Shown here: positions 22,871-33,804 of the stretch, piece after piece
How positions within the stretch are numbered: position 1 is the first letter of the stretch
How the letters are laid out: every line of letters begins with the position of its first letter
Assembly (NCBI RefSeq): GCF_019112545.1
Contig: NW_025064919.1
Coordinates: 267,281 to 331,280, forward strand
Direction: 5' to 3'
Origin: Guyanagaster necrorhizus
Lineage: Eukaryota; Basidiomycota; Agaricomycetes; Agaricales; Physalacriaceae
Length of the DNA: 64,000 nt
Translations under genes and position numbers: made by a program
The notes under the pieces: model-generated
What the model was told of the DNA's origin: nothing
The model's database searches: none
The model's input: the letters and a program-made list of their open reading frames with translations, nothing else

Positions 22871-23560
22871 ATGTAGCCTGCATATCACCGATTGCCAAGC
22901 TTAGTGTTTAGAAATGCGACGAAGAACACATTTGTAAGCCTCCGCCTAGTAAAACAGATAGAATCATCATTGGCACTAAGAACGAACAGGTGCTTCAGGT
23001 TCAGGTGAAATAACTCGACTCGCCTATTCTCGTATTTTAAGAACAGCATTATACCCCCAGGATAAATATCAGAAAACACCACACCGCATCCACAACAATT
23101 GCCAGCACCTCAGCAAAAGAGTGAATGAAGTATCTGCCGACTCCAGACTCGGGAAAGACCTACAACAAGCCAATGTATGAAGTGATGAAAATGACACCCG
23201 ACTAAATTGCGACATTGCAACCAGAATTACGGGAAGGGACGGACCCATTCATAATCTTAGCCATGCGGATGCAATTCTAGCAAGTGGCTTTATGTTCAAC
23301 TTAGAAACCAAAACTCAGTTTGCCGAATAAATTAGAATTTTCGCACAGAGTTCCGTGTCGACGTCGAGCACAGATTTTTATCGCGTGCAATTATCGCCCG
23401 TCATGAGCTTGAAATGAAAAAACAACGAAATAAACTCGAGCAAATCAACTCTAATCCGAATAGTAAGTAACACAATACGAAACTGAGAATCAGATACGTA
23501 AGGCCACTTTTTTCCCATCTATGAGAGTAACTTTCCTGGTGGATGATTAGCGCCCGGCCC
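22871..23560. other. Intergenic region
   Basis: No supported gene. A stretch near 23160-23210 (ending GACTAAATT) loosely resembles 25915-25960, perhaps an old shared repeat. Confidence 0.3.
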
Positions 23561-23624
23561 GATTCTGCATGCGCCCCAGGCGTGCACGGAACGCAGTCAT
23601 ATTACTTTCTGCTTTCGCACTTCC

Positions 23625-24936
23625 ATGAATACCCTCAGATGGTCCATTCTTCCCCAAGAGTGCACTGACGTACGGATCTGGCGTTGCTCCCGCCGACATG
23701 TAGGTAGCGCAGGAGACGCCCTTCTGAGTGAGAAATGCCTGGGCATATCCATCGCCCAAGCGCCAGGAGAAGATATAGAATACCTCGCCATTGCTACACC
23801 TCAGGAGGTCTTTGTCATTTCCCTATCAGACAGAAACATGACATTTCCCAAGAAGGACGAGTCGTTCTGTACCTTACTTTCAGCGAAGAAGCTTGCTGTA
23901 GCTGGATTCGATATGCCACGGCTCTCCATTCAGATCTTTTGCCGTCTAAAGTGCCATATACAAGGTATCGACCTCTTCACCTTCCGATCGAAATGGCCCG
24001 GAAATCCATCGTATCCTTCAGAGCTCCTCTCTGAAACATTCTCAACCAAACTGGATAGTTTCTCAGTTGACAGTCTCTCGAATGACAAGCTGGACGAGGC
24101 AGCGGACGAAAAGATTACAAAGGTGTGCCTTCGGGTGTGGATTTCTGCTGTGTAAGCATTCTCCATGTTCTTTCATGACACGCATCAACGGATATGTGAA
24201 ACGTAGTAGCATCCAAAATAATACGAGTACTACCTCTCTGACAAAGCCGGTCGAGACTCGATAGCTTAAGCGAGAAGTGAGCCAACTTTTTCCTTCAACA
24301 CCGCAGACCATACTCATCTCAATATCAAGGTTATCGAATTTCTAGGTCGCCTGTTGTTTGACGCCGATATTCTCGATCGCGTCAAACCCATGGAGATTTC
24401 TAGATGCAATGTCTGCATTGGGAGCGGGTATTCAATGTCGACAGTTTCCAAGGTGACTACAATAATTCCCCTGACACATGAAACGTATGTCGTACATACA
24501 GGGAAACGAAGCAGACATCGTCCTAGTCTCTGTCGTCCGGTGCCGCGACCCCGGGTTCCTATGCTCCGACCAGCGAATGAATGTCATGCTCAGACGATGT
24601 CGACGAGGTCTTGTTATTATCACGAGCCGCAGTTTCCTCTCGGGACCCGGGCAGTCAACCCTCGTCGGGAAACTAGCTCGTGGCAGATCCTGGACGCAAT
24701 GTACAACTGTTGTAGAACGACTGGCTAACCTCCCAGATGCTAGAGGGCGTTATGGCCCTCTCAATATTGCCCCTCCCACCGTTCGGCTCGATGTGAGACG
24801 TCCTAGCTTTGATGTGAAAACCCTCTTTCCACGTCGATCTGTTGAAGGCAGTGATATCACCCCGAGCCGTTCAATTCATCGTACAGGTTTCCCGCCAGTG
24901 ACACCGGTTTCAAAGAGTCGAAGCAGCACGATCTAG
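23625..24936 (+). pseudogene. Relic of an UPF1/NFX1-like SF1 helicase
   Basis: The strongest block is at about 24490-24670, where QGNEADIVLVSVVR and RMNVMLRRCRRGLVIITSR match the C-terminal helicase domain (AAA_12 type) of UPF1/NFX1-like RNA helicases. An upstream open stretch (23625-24155) has GISIAQAPGEDIEYLAIAT, a pattern I associate with N-terminal parts of agaricomycete helicases of this kind. The Walker A and DEAD/DEAG core that should lie between is absent, and only about 300 bp of frame-shifted sequence separates the parts. Splice-like GTAAGC occurs after 24150. Inference: an internal deletion left the two ends. Confidence 0.55.
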
Positions 24937-26310
24937 GACTATCTCGACGAGACAACGAATTCAGTCGGAAGTTTGGGAAAACTCCGTATTCGAGTTCCAA
25001 GAAAGGAATTCGCCCCTCCCCACTGAGTTCATCGAATTATGAGCACAGTTTTCCACTATTGGGGTCGTCATCGAACATGACTGGGCAGAGACGTCCCAAT
25101 CCCACTGTCCAGCGCAGTTCTGATGTTTCTTCACCGGAAGCACCAGGGCAAATATTGGGAGAGACATCATCCTTTCGCGTCTGGAACTTATTGGAACGTG
25201 GTCGTTGGCCGCAAGAAACGTGCAGACCAGTGGTATACTGATGAATACTGGAAGCAAATATCCGCCATAGTGCGACCATGTCGAAAGGACAAAGAAGTAG
25301 ATAGCTGTCACAAGTACAAGGATAAATCCTGATCGGACAGACATGTTGGGCGGTGCCGTTTCGATTCTAAGTATCGTTGAATTTTACTTTGTCTTGATGA
25401 CTGGTATACCTAAGGAATTTGAATTTGAATTAAAACGTGTTGTCGAAATAGCCTTATGCAAAGACAAACTAGAGAAAGGCGTGCACTGGCTTATCGCAAG
25501 GGAGTCCCGAATATTGCGTCATCAACGTAGATAATAAAATCGACAGAGGATATTGTGGCGAAGGTCCCACTGATTGTCTTCTTGTAAGACTCAGTGAAAA
25601 TGAAGCGATAATTTTATCTTTTTGCGGTCACGGAAATACTAGGAAGACTAGACACACGCGATAATGCCTATCTAGAGACGTGTTATCCAGCAGAAGACCG
25701 CACCGAAAATCTTTGCTCACGCGTTATACTAGAATGCATTTATGCGATAAAGATTTGAAGCTCCTGTAAGACGACTCGACTCTCCTGGTCCCGTAGCTTG
25801 AACGCAGGATGAATGGGGGCTTCCAAGACAGTACCTCAGCCACCAGCCATTATCATTCTTTATGTTCCAGAGTGATTAGGAAGAGCTAACAAATCTCTCA
25901 AGGTGATATCCTTACGATAAGCCGTTGTATGAAACTATAGAAATGGCGCGCGACTAAATTCAGAGAGAGATCCTCGATTAGTATTATCGCGGTGAGAACG
26001 AGGAGACGGACTCTTCTATAACTGTACTGCGTAGATTCTGGATTAAAGTGTGATTTGCGTATTATTTAGTCTAAGAAAGTGACGCGCATTTGTAGCACCT
26101 AATAGAGTATGCTGTTAGCTATAACGTAGACCTCACACAGCGTAGCGATAAGCAGAAACGCGGTGAGGGTGCTCGACAGACCGTATTCGATATATATAGT
26201 CCATCCCGACATAAAGGGGTATCGAGCTTGGCCGGCGGGATACGACGGAGCTCCTGCTTGCTAATCCAACAATTTAGTGCTAGAGTGCGTTTGCTGTTCG
26301 TCCCGTCCAT
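24937..26310. other. Intergenic region
   Basis: Only short frames. Nothing recognisable on either strand. Confidence 0.35.
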
Positions 26311-27478
26311 CAATCCCGCAATATAATGGCTGGCCTGTCACCTATACTACTCACCTGCCGGCGCTGCGTACGAAATACGTTAAACTCCATTGGACAATGG
26401 CACCTCGGGACCGCTGATGATTATGGCAAGGGCAACTTTCCACCGCACGTTTTCTTTACGCTCACGGATCCAGGCTGATAAAGTTTGTCTTCCGAAGAAG
26501 CATCCCTTCAACCACAAATCTCTCCTAGTCGATGACGATCTAGTTCTCTATCGTCGCCCTTACCATAATCATGATAGTCGGCGCACTTTAGGACAATAAA
26601 AAGCGAGGTTTCTTCGTTTCCGCCTACACCCTATTCTAATTCTGATTCTACTTTGGGAACGCGGGTCGCTCTTTCAAGTTACCCTCAAATCGGAGTTCGA
26701 AATCCATGTACCGTTATCACTTAATTAACTATACAATAAGTCTATCAGGACGATACGTAGGCCCTCGAGGACCGATCAAACCACATCGAAGCCGCATTCC
26801 TTCGACCACCCGCAGTAATAATATACCCTACCTTTGTCTTGCTTTATGCTCGTCGTATAAAAATGAGCCCACAAGCAGATGAGCTCTGTTATCTCGTCGA
26901 GATTTCCTCTCTTCTGTCGCTCGGAAAGACCTTTGGAGCAGTTCACATCGTCGCAACGCTCTCGTCCACATCAGTATCTGTCTAATCGGCTACCCCGGCT
27001 AACTCTCCCATCGGTAGCCTACTTGGAATACCTGCCCTCTAGGTCGCCATATATTACACCAAGTTTCCTCATGACGTGTAGCATTATAGATACTCCATAG
27101 CTTATCACCTTTCTTCCGAGGTCAAGGTTGATTTGATTCATGCCTGTTGGTCAGCCGCACTACAGTCAGAATGCCCTGCAATATCTTCATCGATCCTTAA
27201 ATTGACACACTCTTATCCAGGATTCTCGGTTGCTTCATGTAGCTGTGAACATGCTCTGCGATGTTCAACGCATATCAATTTTAAGAGTTTCAAGGCATTT
27301 AGTCCCTTGTCCGTCTTCTTCAGAGATGGTCTCTAATCGTGCTTTTCCATACCAGCTCCCCATTTTGATCTATGCGTGTCCCTTTCATATAACACCTGAC
27401 TTTTGTGAGTTTATTTTTTCTTCTCCATTTACTAGGTTATAATTATCATCGGTGTTCAATCGTACGTGGCGGAAACCG
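26311..27478 (+). repeat. Segmental duplicate of 38922-40160
   Basis: Both blocks start at the shared AATATAATGG word and run collinear through promoter, first exons and introns of a DUF6534-type gene. Words such as GCTGATAAAGTTTG, AAAGCGAGGTTTC, GTATAAAAA and ATAATTGTC/ATAATTATC occur in the same order in both. This left copy has decayed. Confidence 0.8.
26902..27478 (+). pseudogene. Decayed copy of a DUF6534-type membrane-protein gene
   Basis: Homologous to the first exons of the gene at 39517. The start codon is ATT (26902-26904) where the other copy has ATG, the first donor GT has become AT, and exon 2 (IYYTKFPHDV) contains two TAG stops where the other copy has Gln and Trp. Similarity ends near 27478, so only the 5' third is present. 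The upstream TATA box is kept at about 26856. Confidence 0.75.
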
Positions 27479-27668
27479 AACAGTATAAACCTTATAGATG
27501 CGCTCAACTAACTACGTAAAAGCGGGAAGTACTACCCTCCATCAAGTCGCAGGAGCCAAGTTGGCTACCAGGAAACCACCTGCCCAGATGTGGGCCGATA
27601 CAACCGCTGACTAAGCAACGTTTCTCACGGCCTGTCCCGATTCCGAATCTTCTTTCATCACGTCCACG

Positions 27669-28269
27669 ATGAACAACATCACCTCCTTCTTTTCGTCGTT
27701 TATCCCCACCGCCCACTGCGACTCTGAGGACAAACCAGAGGAGACACCCGTTGAAGAGGCCCAGCCGCAGGAGGAGGAGGAGGAGGAGGAGGAGGAGGAG
27801 GAACCGGAAGACGTGGGCCACCACCCCTCCAATTTTTTCGCAGCGCTGACGGTCGATGCAGATCCACCCCATCATCCGGGAGGAGTGCAAGGAATCGTCC
27901 AAGTGCTCTGCGCTTGCCAAGCACTTTGAGCATTGTCAGGAAAAGGTCTCGAAAGGCGAGGGATCCAAGGGCGAGGAATGTGTTGAGGAACTGTGCGTCT
28001 CTCGTTTCTTCTCTGTTTCCGTACTGACGCTGTAGTGTAGGTGTAAGTGCCATTTGCTGTTGGTGTAGCTTGTGCTGACTGAACCCCTGCGTGCGGAATC
28101 ATAGTCCAGTATGTGCCTGTTCTCCCCCCACAGATGCAATACTAAATTATTTGCTTATAGCATGATGCATTGCGTCGATGTAAGTCATCCCTCTGCCTCC
28201 GCCTCTCTACTATCTGACTCCCCTTTCCAGGAATGCGCCGCGCCCAAGCTGTTCGCTAAGCTACGTTAG
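27669..28269 (+). CDS. QCR6: Cytochrome bc1 complex subunit 6 (hinge protein, UQCRH/QCR6)
   Basis: Small acidic subunit of mitochondrial complex III that bridges cytochrome c1 and cytochrome c. Exon 1 (27669-27812) has an N-terminus ITSFFSSFIPTAHC and a long Glu run. Exon 2 (27862-27992) gives IHPIIREECKESSKC...LAKHFEHCQEKV. Exons at 28161-28179 and 28231-28269 give MMHCVDECAAPKLFAKLR and the stop. The paired Cys (CX9C-like) that form two disulfides are all present. All introns are GT-AG; the first donor is GTGGGC. A direct splice from 27992 to 28161 skips the one or two residues usually found before MMHC, so a tiny exon may hide in 27993-28160. The family and size (about 105 aa) fit well. 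Confidence 0.92.
27771..27801 (+). repeat. GAG trinucleotide microsatellite in QCR6
   Basis: About ten GAG units code for the Glu run of the hinge protein. Length variation here would change the acidic arm but not the frame. Confidence 0.9.
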
Positions 28270-31200
28270 AAGGGTCCTGGGCCGTCAATACGACGGAGGA
28301 ACGGTCATTAGTATGTCGCAGTTCTTTATCCAGGCTTATCTTCACTGACTAGCGCAGATAGACAGGTGGCACGTCTCTGTGGATTTTGGACAAAAATGAA
28401 AATCCTTTGTTCTTATCTATTAAGTCTTCCTACGTACGGGTACATATTGCGCGAATCGTTTGGAGGATCCTGGACGTCGGCTGTTCCCCCACCACAGTTA
28501 TTTCTTTCTGGGACGACCACGCTATCCACGAAGTGTTACTTGAACCAGAAGCAAAGCAAGTCGGGACAAGGGTAGTTAGTTCGTTTCTGCCCTGCATCCA
28601 AAATGGATGTTCTTTTGCCGTTCTCCTCTGATCGTCGCCATCAACGCGCTGACCCCTATAAACATATGACTTGACCATTTTTCCCGCTAATACTATTCTG
28701 ACCAAGTCGGGCATGCGTTTTACCCCAGGCTGCCTTGGCTAATGTCCAAACTAAATTTGCAGGAGCAGGGTAATTTTATGTTGATACTTCTAGGCGCCAC
28801 CTAGAGAAGGGCCGCTGGGTGTTGTGACGTTGTCAGGACCGCTCGTTCTCGATAGCGAAAACTCCGACATTCATTTTGGCCCGCCTATTCATCCCGATTA
28901 GCCGGTTGGTTTTCGTGTACTTTGTCGCATTGATGCAGGAGCTAATTCGAGGTCCCGTTTTTACAGTCCTCGCCTCAACCACTCATCCGAAACGCATGCA
29001 ACGCGTCTCGCGATTCTCCTGAACCGTCCACGTGTTTCTTCAGTGATGTCGACAAGTGTGATCGTATTGAGGTTTTTTTTTTTGATTTTTGATTTCTTCT
29101 CTGTGGGAGTGCGCGTAGGGTTAGGGTTACGGCCTTCCCAATTGAAGGACCTTAAGTCACCTTTGTTCGTGGTGGACGTTGATTGCTGCTAATATTCTCT
29201 TTAGAAGAGGGAGACAAGAGTTCTTCCTTTCTCCTTTGGTGCATCCCCCAGGGCTCGCAGTGTCACAGCTCTTCCTTCACACTACGAAAATGAGTTCTCT
29301 AGTTGCTAGAGCGCCGTACGCGTCTTATTGGTCTGGTATCTGCTCTTCAAGTAATTGTAGGAGTAGTTCCTTACGGGAGTATCCGCCCATGCTGGCTTTT
29401 CTCTACGCAGGATTTACCATCTTCTTGTGTTTACAGGAAGATCCTTGTGCTGTGACTACGGCTGAACAAACATAGTCTATCGACTTCGCTGTACGCCGTA
29501 ACCTGCCAAGGGTCTTGCGTTGCACTCCTCGCAATACCTCCGGTGGGAGGAAGTACCAACTTTGGCTTAAACCCATCTCTCTCCAGGGAAAACGTTGGAT
29601 GGAGGAAGTCTCATACGTTTGCTTAGATGCCCTAATTGTTGGCTGGTTCATGCTCACCCGAATGCCCGGCCAGGTATACGCCCACTCACCCTTGCCTCTC
29701 TTCAAGCAAGGGGTTCGCAGCCCTCTTCCGTACATTTTGAGCGCAAGATCCAATTCGTTTCTTGCCATTCAAGGATGCGCTCGTACCACAGGTCTCGCTG
29801 TACGATATTTCGGCACCACGTGGTTGCTTTTTTTCTTGGCGGGAACGGGTCACACGGTCGAGAGTATTAAGGATCGCCCAAATCTGCAGCCCGTGACCTT
29901 TATCTAAAAGTCTTTTGCAGGTGTCGTATCTGGTGCGGAAGGGATGGTAGCTCTAACAAGGCGAAAGAATGAAGCGCTTTGGTCGCTCCGGACTGTTGAG
30001 CTAGCAAACATATAGATCTTCCATATGCCGGGAGAAACGACAGCTTCTGTTATCTAGCGTCTGGAAGAGAATGAATGGCCTTATTTGCGGGGGTAACACT
30101 TCGTCCGTCTATCTTTCGTCACCCAGCGCTAATCCTACCACCAGTCGATGTGCAATAAGGAGTTATCGAACTTCTTTTACCCGCAGACGATCAGTGTTCC
30201 CGCCACCCACCTTGGCCTCTTCCCATGCTCTCCGCCGTCACGCGCTGCCAACAGGTACTTCTGTGTCCATCATAATGTTCGCTTCTGCGTCAAACCAAAA
30301 AAAAAAAAACCATAAAGTGAATGCATGCTTGCGTGTTGGACGTCAAACCTTGGTGAGAAACACTCACTTTTCTGCGTAGAACCTCGCTCACGACATCTGT
30401 TCTCAGGCTTATGCCAACCTATCAGACCGATATAACACGCTCCGTGCTTTTCGTACATGAAATGAAATTCTCTTTTTCTCTTTTTCCTTTTTCCCTTCTG
30501 GAAAGTCGAGGTCGGTGAAGCTTTTTCGCTTTCATGCTCCGGTTCTCCCTTGATATGTTTGACAGAAGCTGGCAACCATCTCCGGAGAGCTCTCCTTCTT
30601 TTCTCAAATCAGTCATTTCTATTAATGAAATATGATGGGGGTCGTTCGTACGCCACCCCATCCCATCTTCATAACCTGATTTGTCGCTTACATTGACCGG
30701 CGAGGGAAAAAACAATTGAAGCGGGGCTATTTCCACCGTGGTTGCAGCTTCATTGGCCGGCCCGTTCTTCCATCCTTGAGTACCAAGACATTGGGATCGA
30801 GCTTTCTGATGCAAGGCGCTGGCGTTGATCCCTGGACGACGTTGGGGATCCCCGATGGTTATGCGTGTCTTGTCATTCTCTCTGCATGCTCGCGTGGTGG
30901 GTGTCCATGTCTCCTGCAAATGGAAGACGTGAGGCGGGGCAAGAGCGCTCCTCGAACAAGTAGACAGTGCCAGCATCCTCTCTGTGTTTCTCCGCATTTC
31001 CGAGGCTCCCCCCTCCCCACATCCCTGTTCCGTGAGCATTACGTTCATTGATATATTGTACGCTGACACTTCATTTTGCTGGCAGAGGCTAGACTCGAGG
31101 TGACGGAGGGAACCACTGTTTCGCTTCCGCTAGGTGGTCCGGGATTTGCCGGGGGCCACACATCATATCATTATCAGATAGCTCGACGTCTGAACCTGAC

Positions 31201-31340
31201 ATTCATGCGAATTTCTGCTTGGAGATGGTGGACGGACCCCACCTAGTTTGGGGGCACCGATGTAGCGGGATGCTACTTACATGATGTTCCCGCCCAGCCT
31301 GTCTCTTCAAAAGAAACCCGGGGTCTTCGCTGTGATATTT
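28270..31340. other. 3 kb without a supported gene
   Basis: Several open frames of 90-215 codons occur on both strands (for example 29515-29907 + and 30422-31069 -), but none has a recognisable domain or clear splice structure, and they overlap each other. A telomere-like TAGGGTTAGGGTTA lies at 29117-29130 and an A-run at about 30299-30309. Confidence 0.4.
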
Positions 31341-31557
31341 ATGTTGTTCCCCCACATTTATATAGATTCCCATATGCGCAGACAGAAAGAGAATCCGGTA
31401 CTCGACGGAGCCATGTGTTCTTCTCTGTTTAAATGGTGGCTCGGTCCACACCTGACTTTTTCTTCCTCTTCCCTTCTTCTGACCCTCCTCAACTCTCCTT
31501 TCTTTCATTCTTTTTTCCTACCTGTCTTTTTTTCTTTCCCACTTTTTCACTTCTGCC
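31341..31557 (+). promoter_or_regulatory. Promoter of the DUF6534-type gene at 31558
   Basis: TTTATATAG at about 31358-31366, followed by a long pyrimidine-rich tract (about 31440-31550) up to the ATG. CT tracts before the start are common in filamentous-fungal promoters. Confidence 0.55.
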
Positions 31558-33137
31558 ATGGCTCCACTCCTGAGCCTGGAAGCGCAAACGATAAATAACA
31601 CCCTGGGCGCGGTTTTCTTGGGATTGCTGGGTGCATGTTTGTGCGTACTTTCTTTTTTAGCTTTTTTATTACTCTGATCCAACGGCCGCCCGCCCCCAGT
31701 CTTTTTGGGATAACGACTCTTCAGACATATCTCTACTTTCATAATTATCCTCGGGACACGACCCTTCATCGCCTATCAGTTGGCGTATTATACCTCCTCG
31801 ACACGCTCCACCTCGCGCTCACGATCCATGCCATGTATTTCTATATCGTCACCAATCGCGGGAGGGGATTGGTGGAAGCGGGCCCGGAGATCGTCTGGTC
31901 AATCAAGGTACTATCCGGCCACCAAGATCGGAACTAAAAGATGTTTATTTTTGTCCAGCTCCAAGTAGCGGTAATGGTCGTGATCATTCTCTTCGTGCAG
32001 AGGTATCTGCTTCTGTGTTGTTATTTTTTTTTTGTTTCTCACAGTCGTTGATTGCCGTTTTTCGCTTCAGTCTTTACGCGCTCCGGATTTGGCTCCTGAG
32101 TGGGTACCACCGTGGGTTCCTCCGGTACCTTGCGGCGCTGAGCGTCGTTGGTGGATTTGGTATCGGTATAGGTCAGTGTGCCAGGGCTCCCTTCCGCGTT
32201 AACTGCCTCTCTGAATTCTAACTTGTTTCAGCGTTAACATACGAAATGTACGGCACCCTTTTCATACTGTAGGGGGAGAGGAACGTTAACCGACAGATGA
32301 TAGATATATGACCCGAACATTCCCGTCCCTCTCGTCAGACGACAAATCCTGGGCGATGGAATCGTCCCTAGCGGCGTCAACGCTGATCGATTTCGTCCTG
32401 GCGCTCGCAATGTGCTATTATCTCCGCAAAGGCCGGGGTTCAGAGTCCGAGTCCGAGTTGAGCTCATTTGATGCACGCCTTCTCGTATTATTTCCTGATA
32501 TCGATCAAAGTCTGAATTCGCGCATCTCCGTGGTGATGCAATATACCCTCAGCTCGGGCCTGGTCACGAGTGCTTGCTCGTTGGCCGTGTTGTTCACTGT
32601 ACGTCCCTGATTGTGTCTGTCTCAGTTTCTAAACTTACCCATGGGGTTGGACTGTAGTATGTACTTCTGCCAAACACGCTCATATTCATCTCGCTAGAGT
32701 TTTTGTTGACACGACGTATGTTTTTTATCTTGGGCTTCATAGGACGAAGGAATAATGCCTTAATCTGTTAGTATACGTCGGCTCCTTCCTAGCGATGCTT
32801 AACGCCCGGAACCTCCCAATCCTCGACCGGCAGGAGCTTGACACCGTCGCTGCGTCAATGTCGATGCCGCCTCGCTTCAAGCATTCGAGTATGCACTCCA
32901 GCGTGCGCTCTAGTCTCAAACACTCAATCCGACTGAAACATCTCAGCTCGAGCTCAAAGTCTTCACCGAGCTCTGTGAGTTTTGTTTTCTCTGCCGTTTT
33001 CTGATTTCTGGCGAGCGTCAGCTGACCCCTAGAACACGCAGAGCGAAGCAGAATGCCAATGGGACATCGTTACTCCCGTCCCCCTACCGGCAAGGGTACG
33101 AATGGGTGGGCAGACAGTAAAAATGTCGATGTTTTAA
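31558..33137 (+). CDS. DUF6534-type seven-helix membrane protein, intact, multi-exon
   Basis: Exons by frame and GT-AG sites: 31558-31640, 31700-31907, 31959-32002, 32071-32171, 32232-32268 (end uncertain), about 32303-32599, then two more up to 32973, and a last exon to TAA at 33135-33137. The product starts MAPLLSLEAQTINNTLGAVF and has the family pattern: GITTLQTYLYFHNYPRD, LLDTLHLALTIHAMYFYIV, a SLYALRIW helix, and the late YVGSFLAMLNAR motif. The C-terminus is Ser-rich and ends ARVRMGGQTVKMSMF. These proteins are abundant in mushroom-forming fungi and their function is unknown; placement in the membrane follows from the hydrophobic helices. The intron of 34 bp at 32269-32302 is short and the least certain. 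Two decayed and one further near-intact relatives lie in the window. Confidence 0.83.
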
Positions 33138-33804
33138 GTAAAGTATTGGGCTCGAGGGGTTTATACTAGATTTTTGTTTTTTGTATCATTTAGCATATCT
33201 CTTTCGTTTTTCGATTCAATGGAAAACTGGGTTTTCGTTCTATTCGTCTCCTCCCACTGCTTCAGGATGAATGTTCGTACGAAACCGGGTCGTTTTCTCC
33301 CGCTAGTTGAATTGTAGTGTGACAGGCTGTTTTTTTTTCATTTGCTCGCTCAAGGGCCCTGTGGAAAGATTTCTGTCGCGGATAGGGTCCTCCACTGTGC
33401 ATGCAGCTACTATTCGGGCTCCCATGGAATAAGGTTGTGCTGGCCAGTCATATTTCGCCAGCTCCAATTCGTTCACTCCGGCGAATCAACGACGTAGAAT
33501 TACCTGCCGCTTAGAGGTCTATTCGCTTCTTGACCCTAGCCTCGATTAGATCGGCTGATCCGATGGTCGACGACGCCCAATCCCCGTGGGACATCTAATC
33601 TAATCGCCGGGTCCAGGCCCTGTGATGACGGGCGCATTGGAACTTTTTCGTTTTGCTTCCATCACCCCATCCAGTATACCCTCCCAGTCGTCTCGTCATC
33701 CCGTCCTGACCCTTTGGCCCTTCGGCTGTCCCATATAAACTCGTTCACCTTTCACTTGTTACTGCTAAAATTCTACCATCCTGGCTGGCCGACCACCCAA
33801 ATTC
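33138..33804 (+). promoter_or_regulatory. Intergenic region with promoter of the TPR/F-box gene
   Basis: CATATAAACTCG at 33732-33743 is a TATA-like box about 70 bp before the ATG at 33805. The rest holds the 3' flank of the DUF6534-type gene; I see no other gene. Confidence 0.45.

Noticed and set aside
27700..28053. - strand frame with a poly-Pro run across QCR6
   Set aside because: Antisense of the Glu-coding GAG run; the + strand has the clear hinge-protein signature.
30422..31069. 215-codon frame on the - strand
   Set aside because: No domain, overlaps frames on the other strand, low-complexity basic tail; looks like chance.
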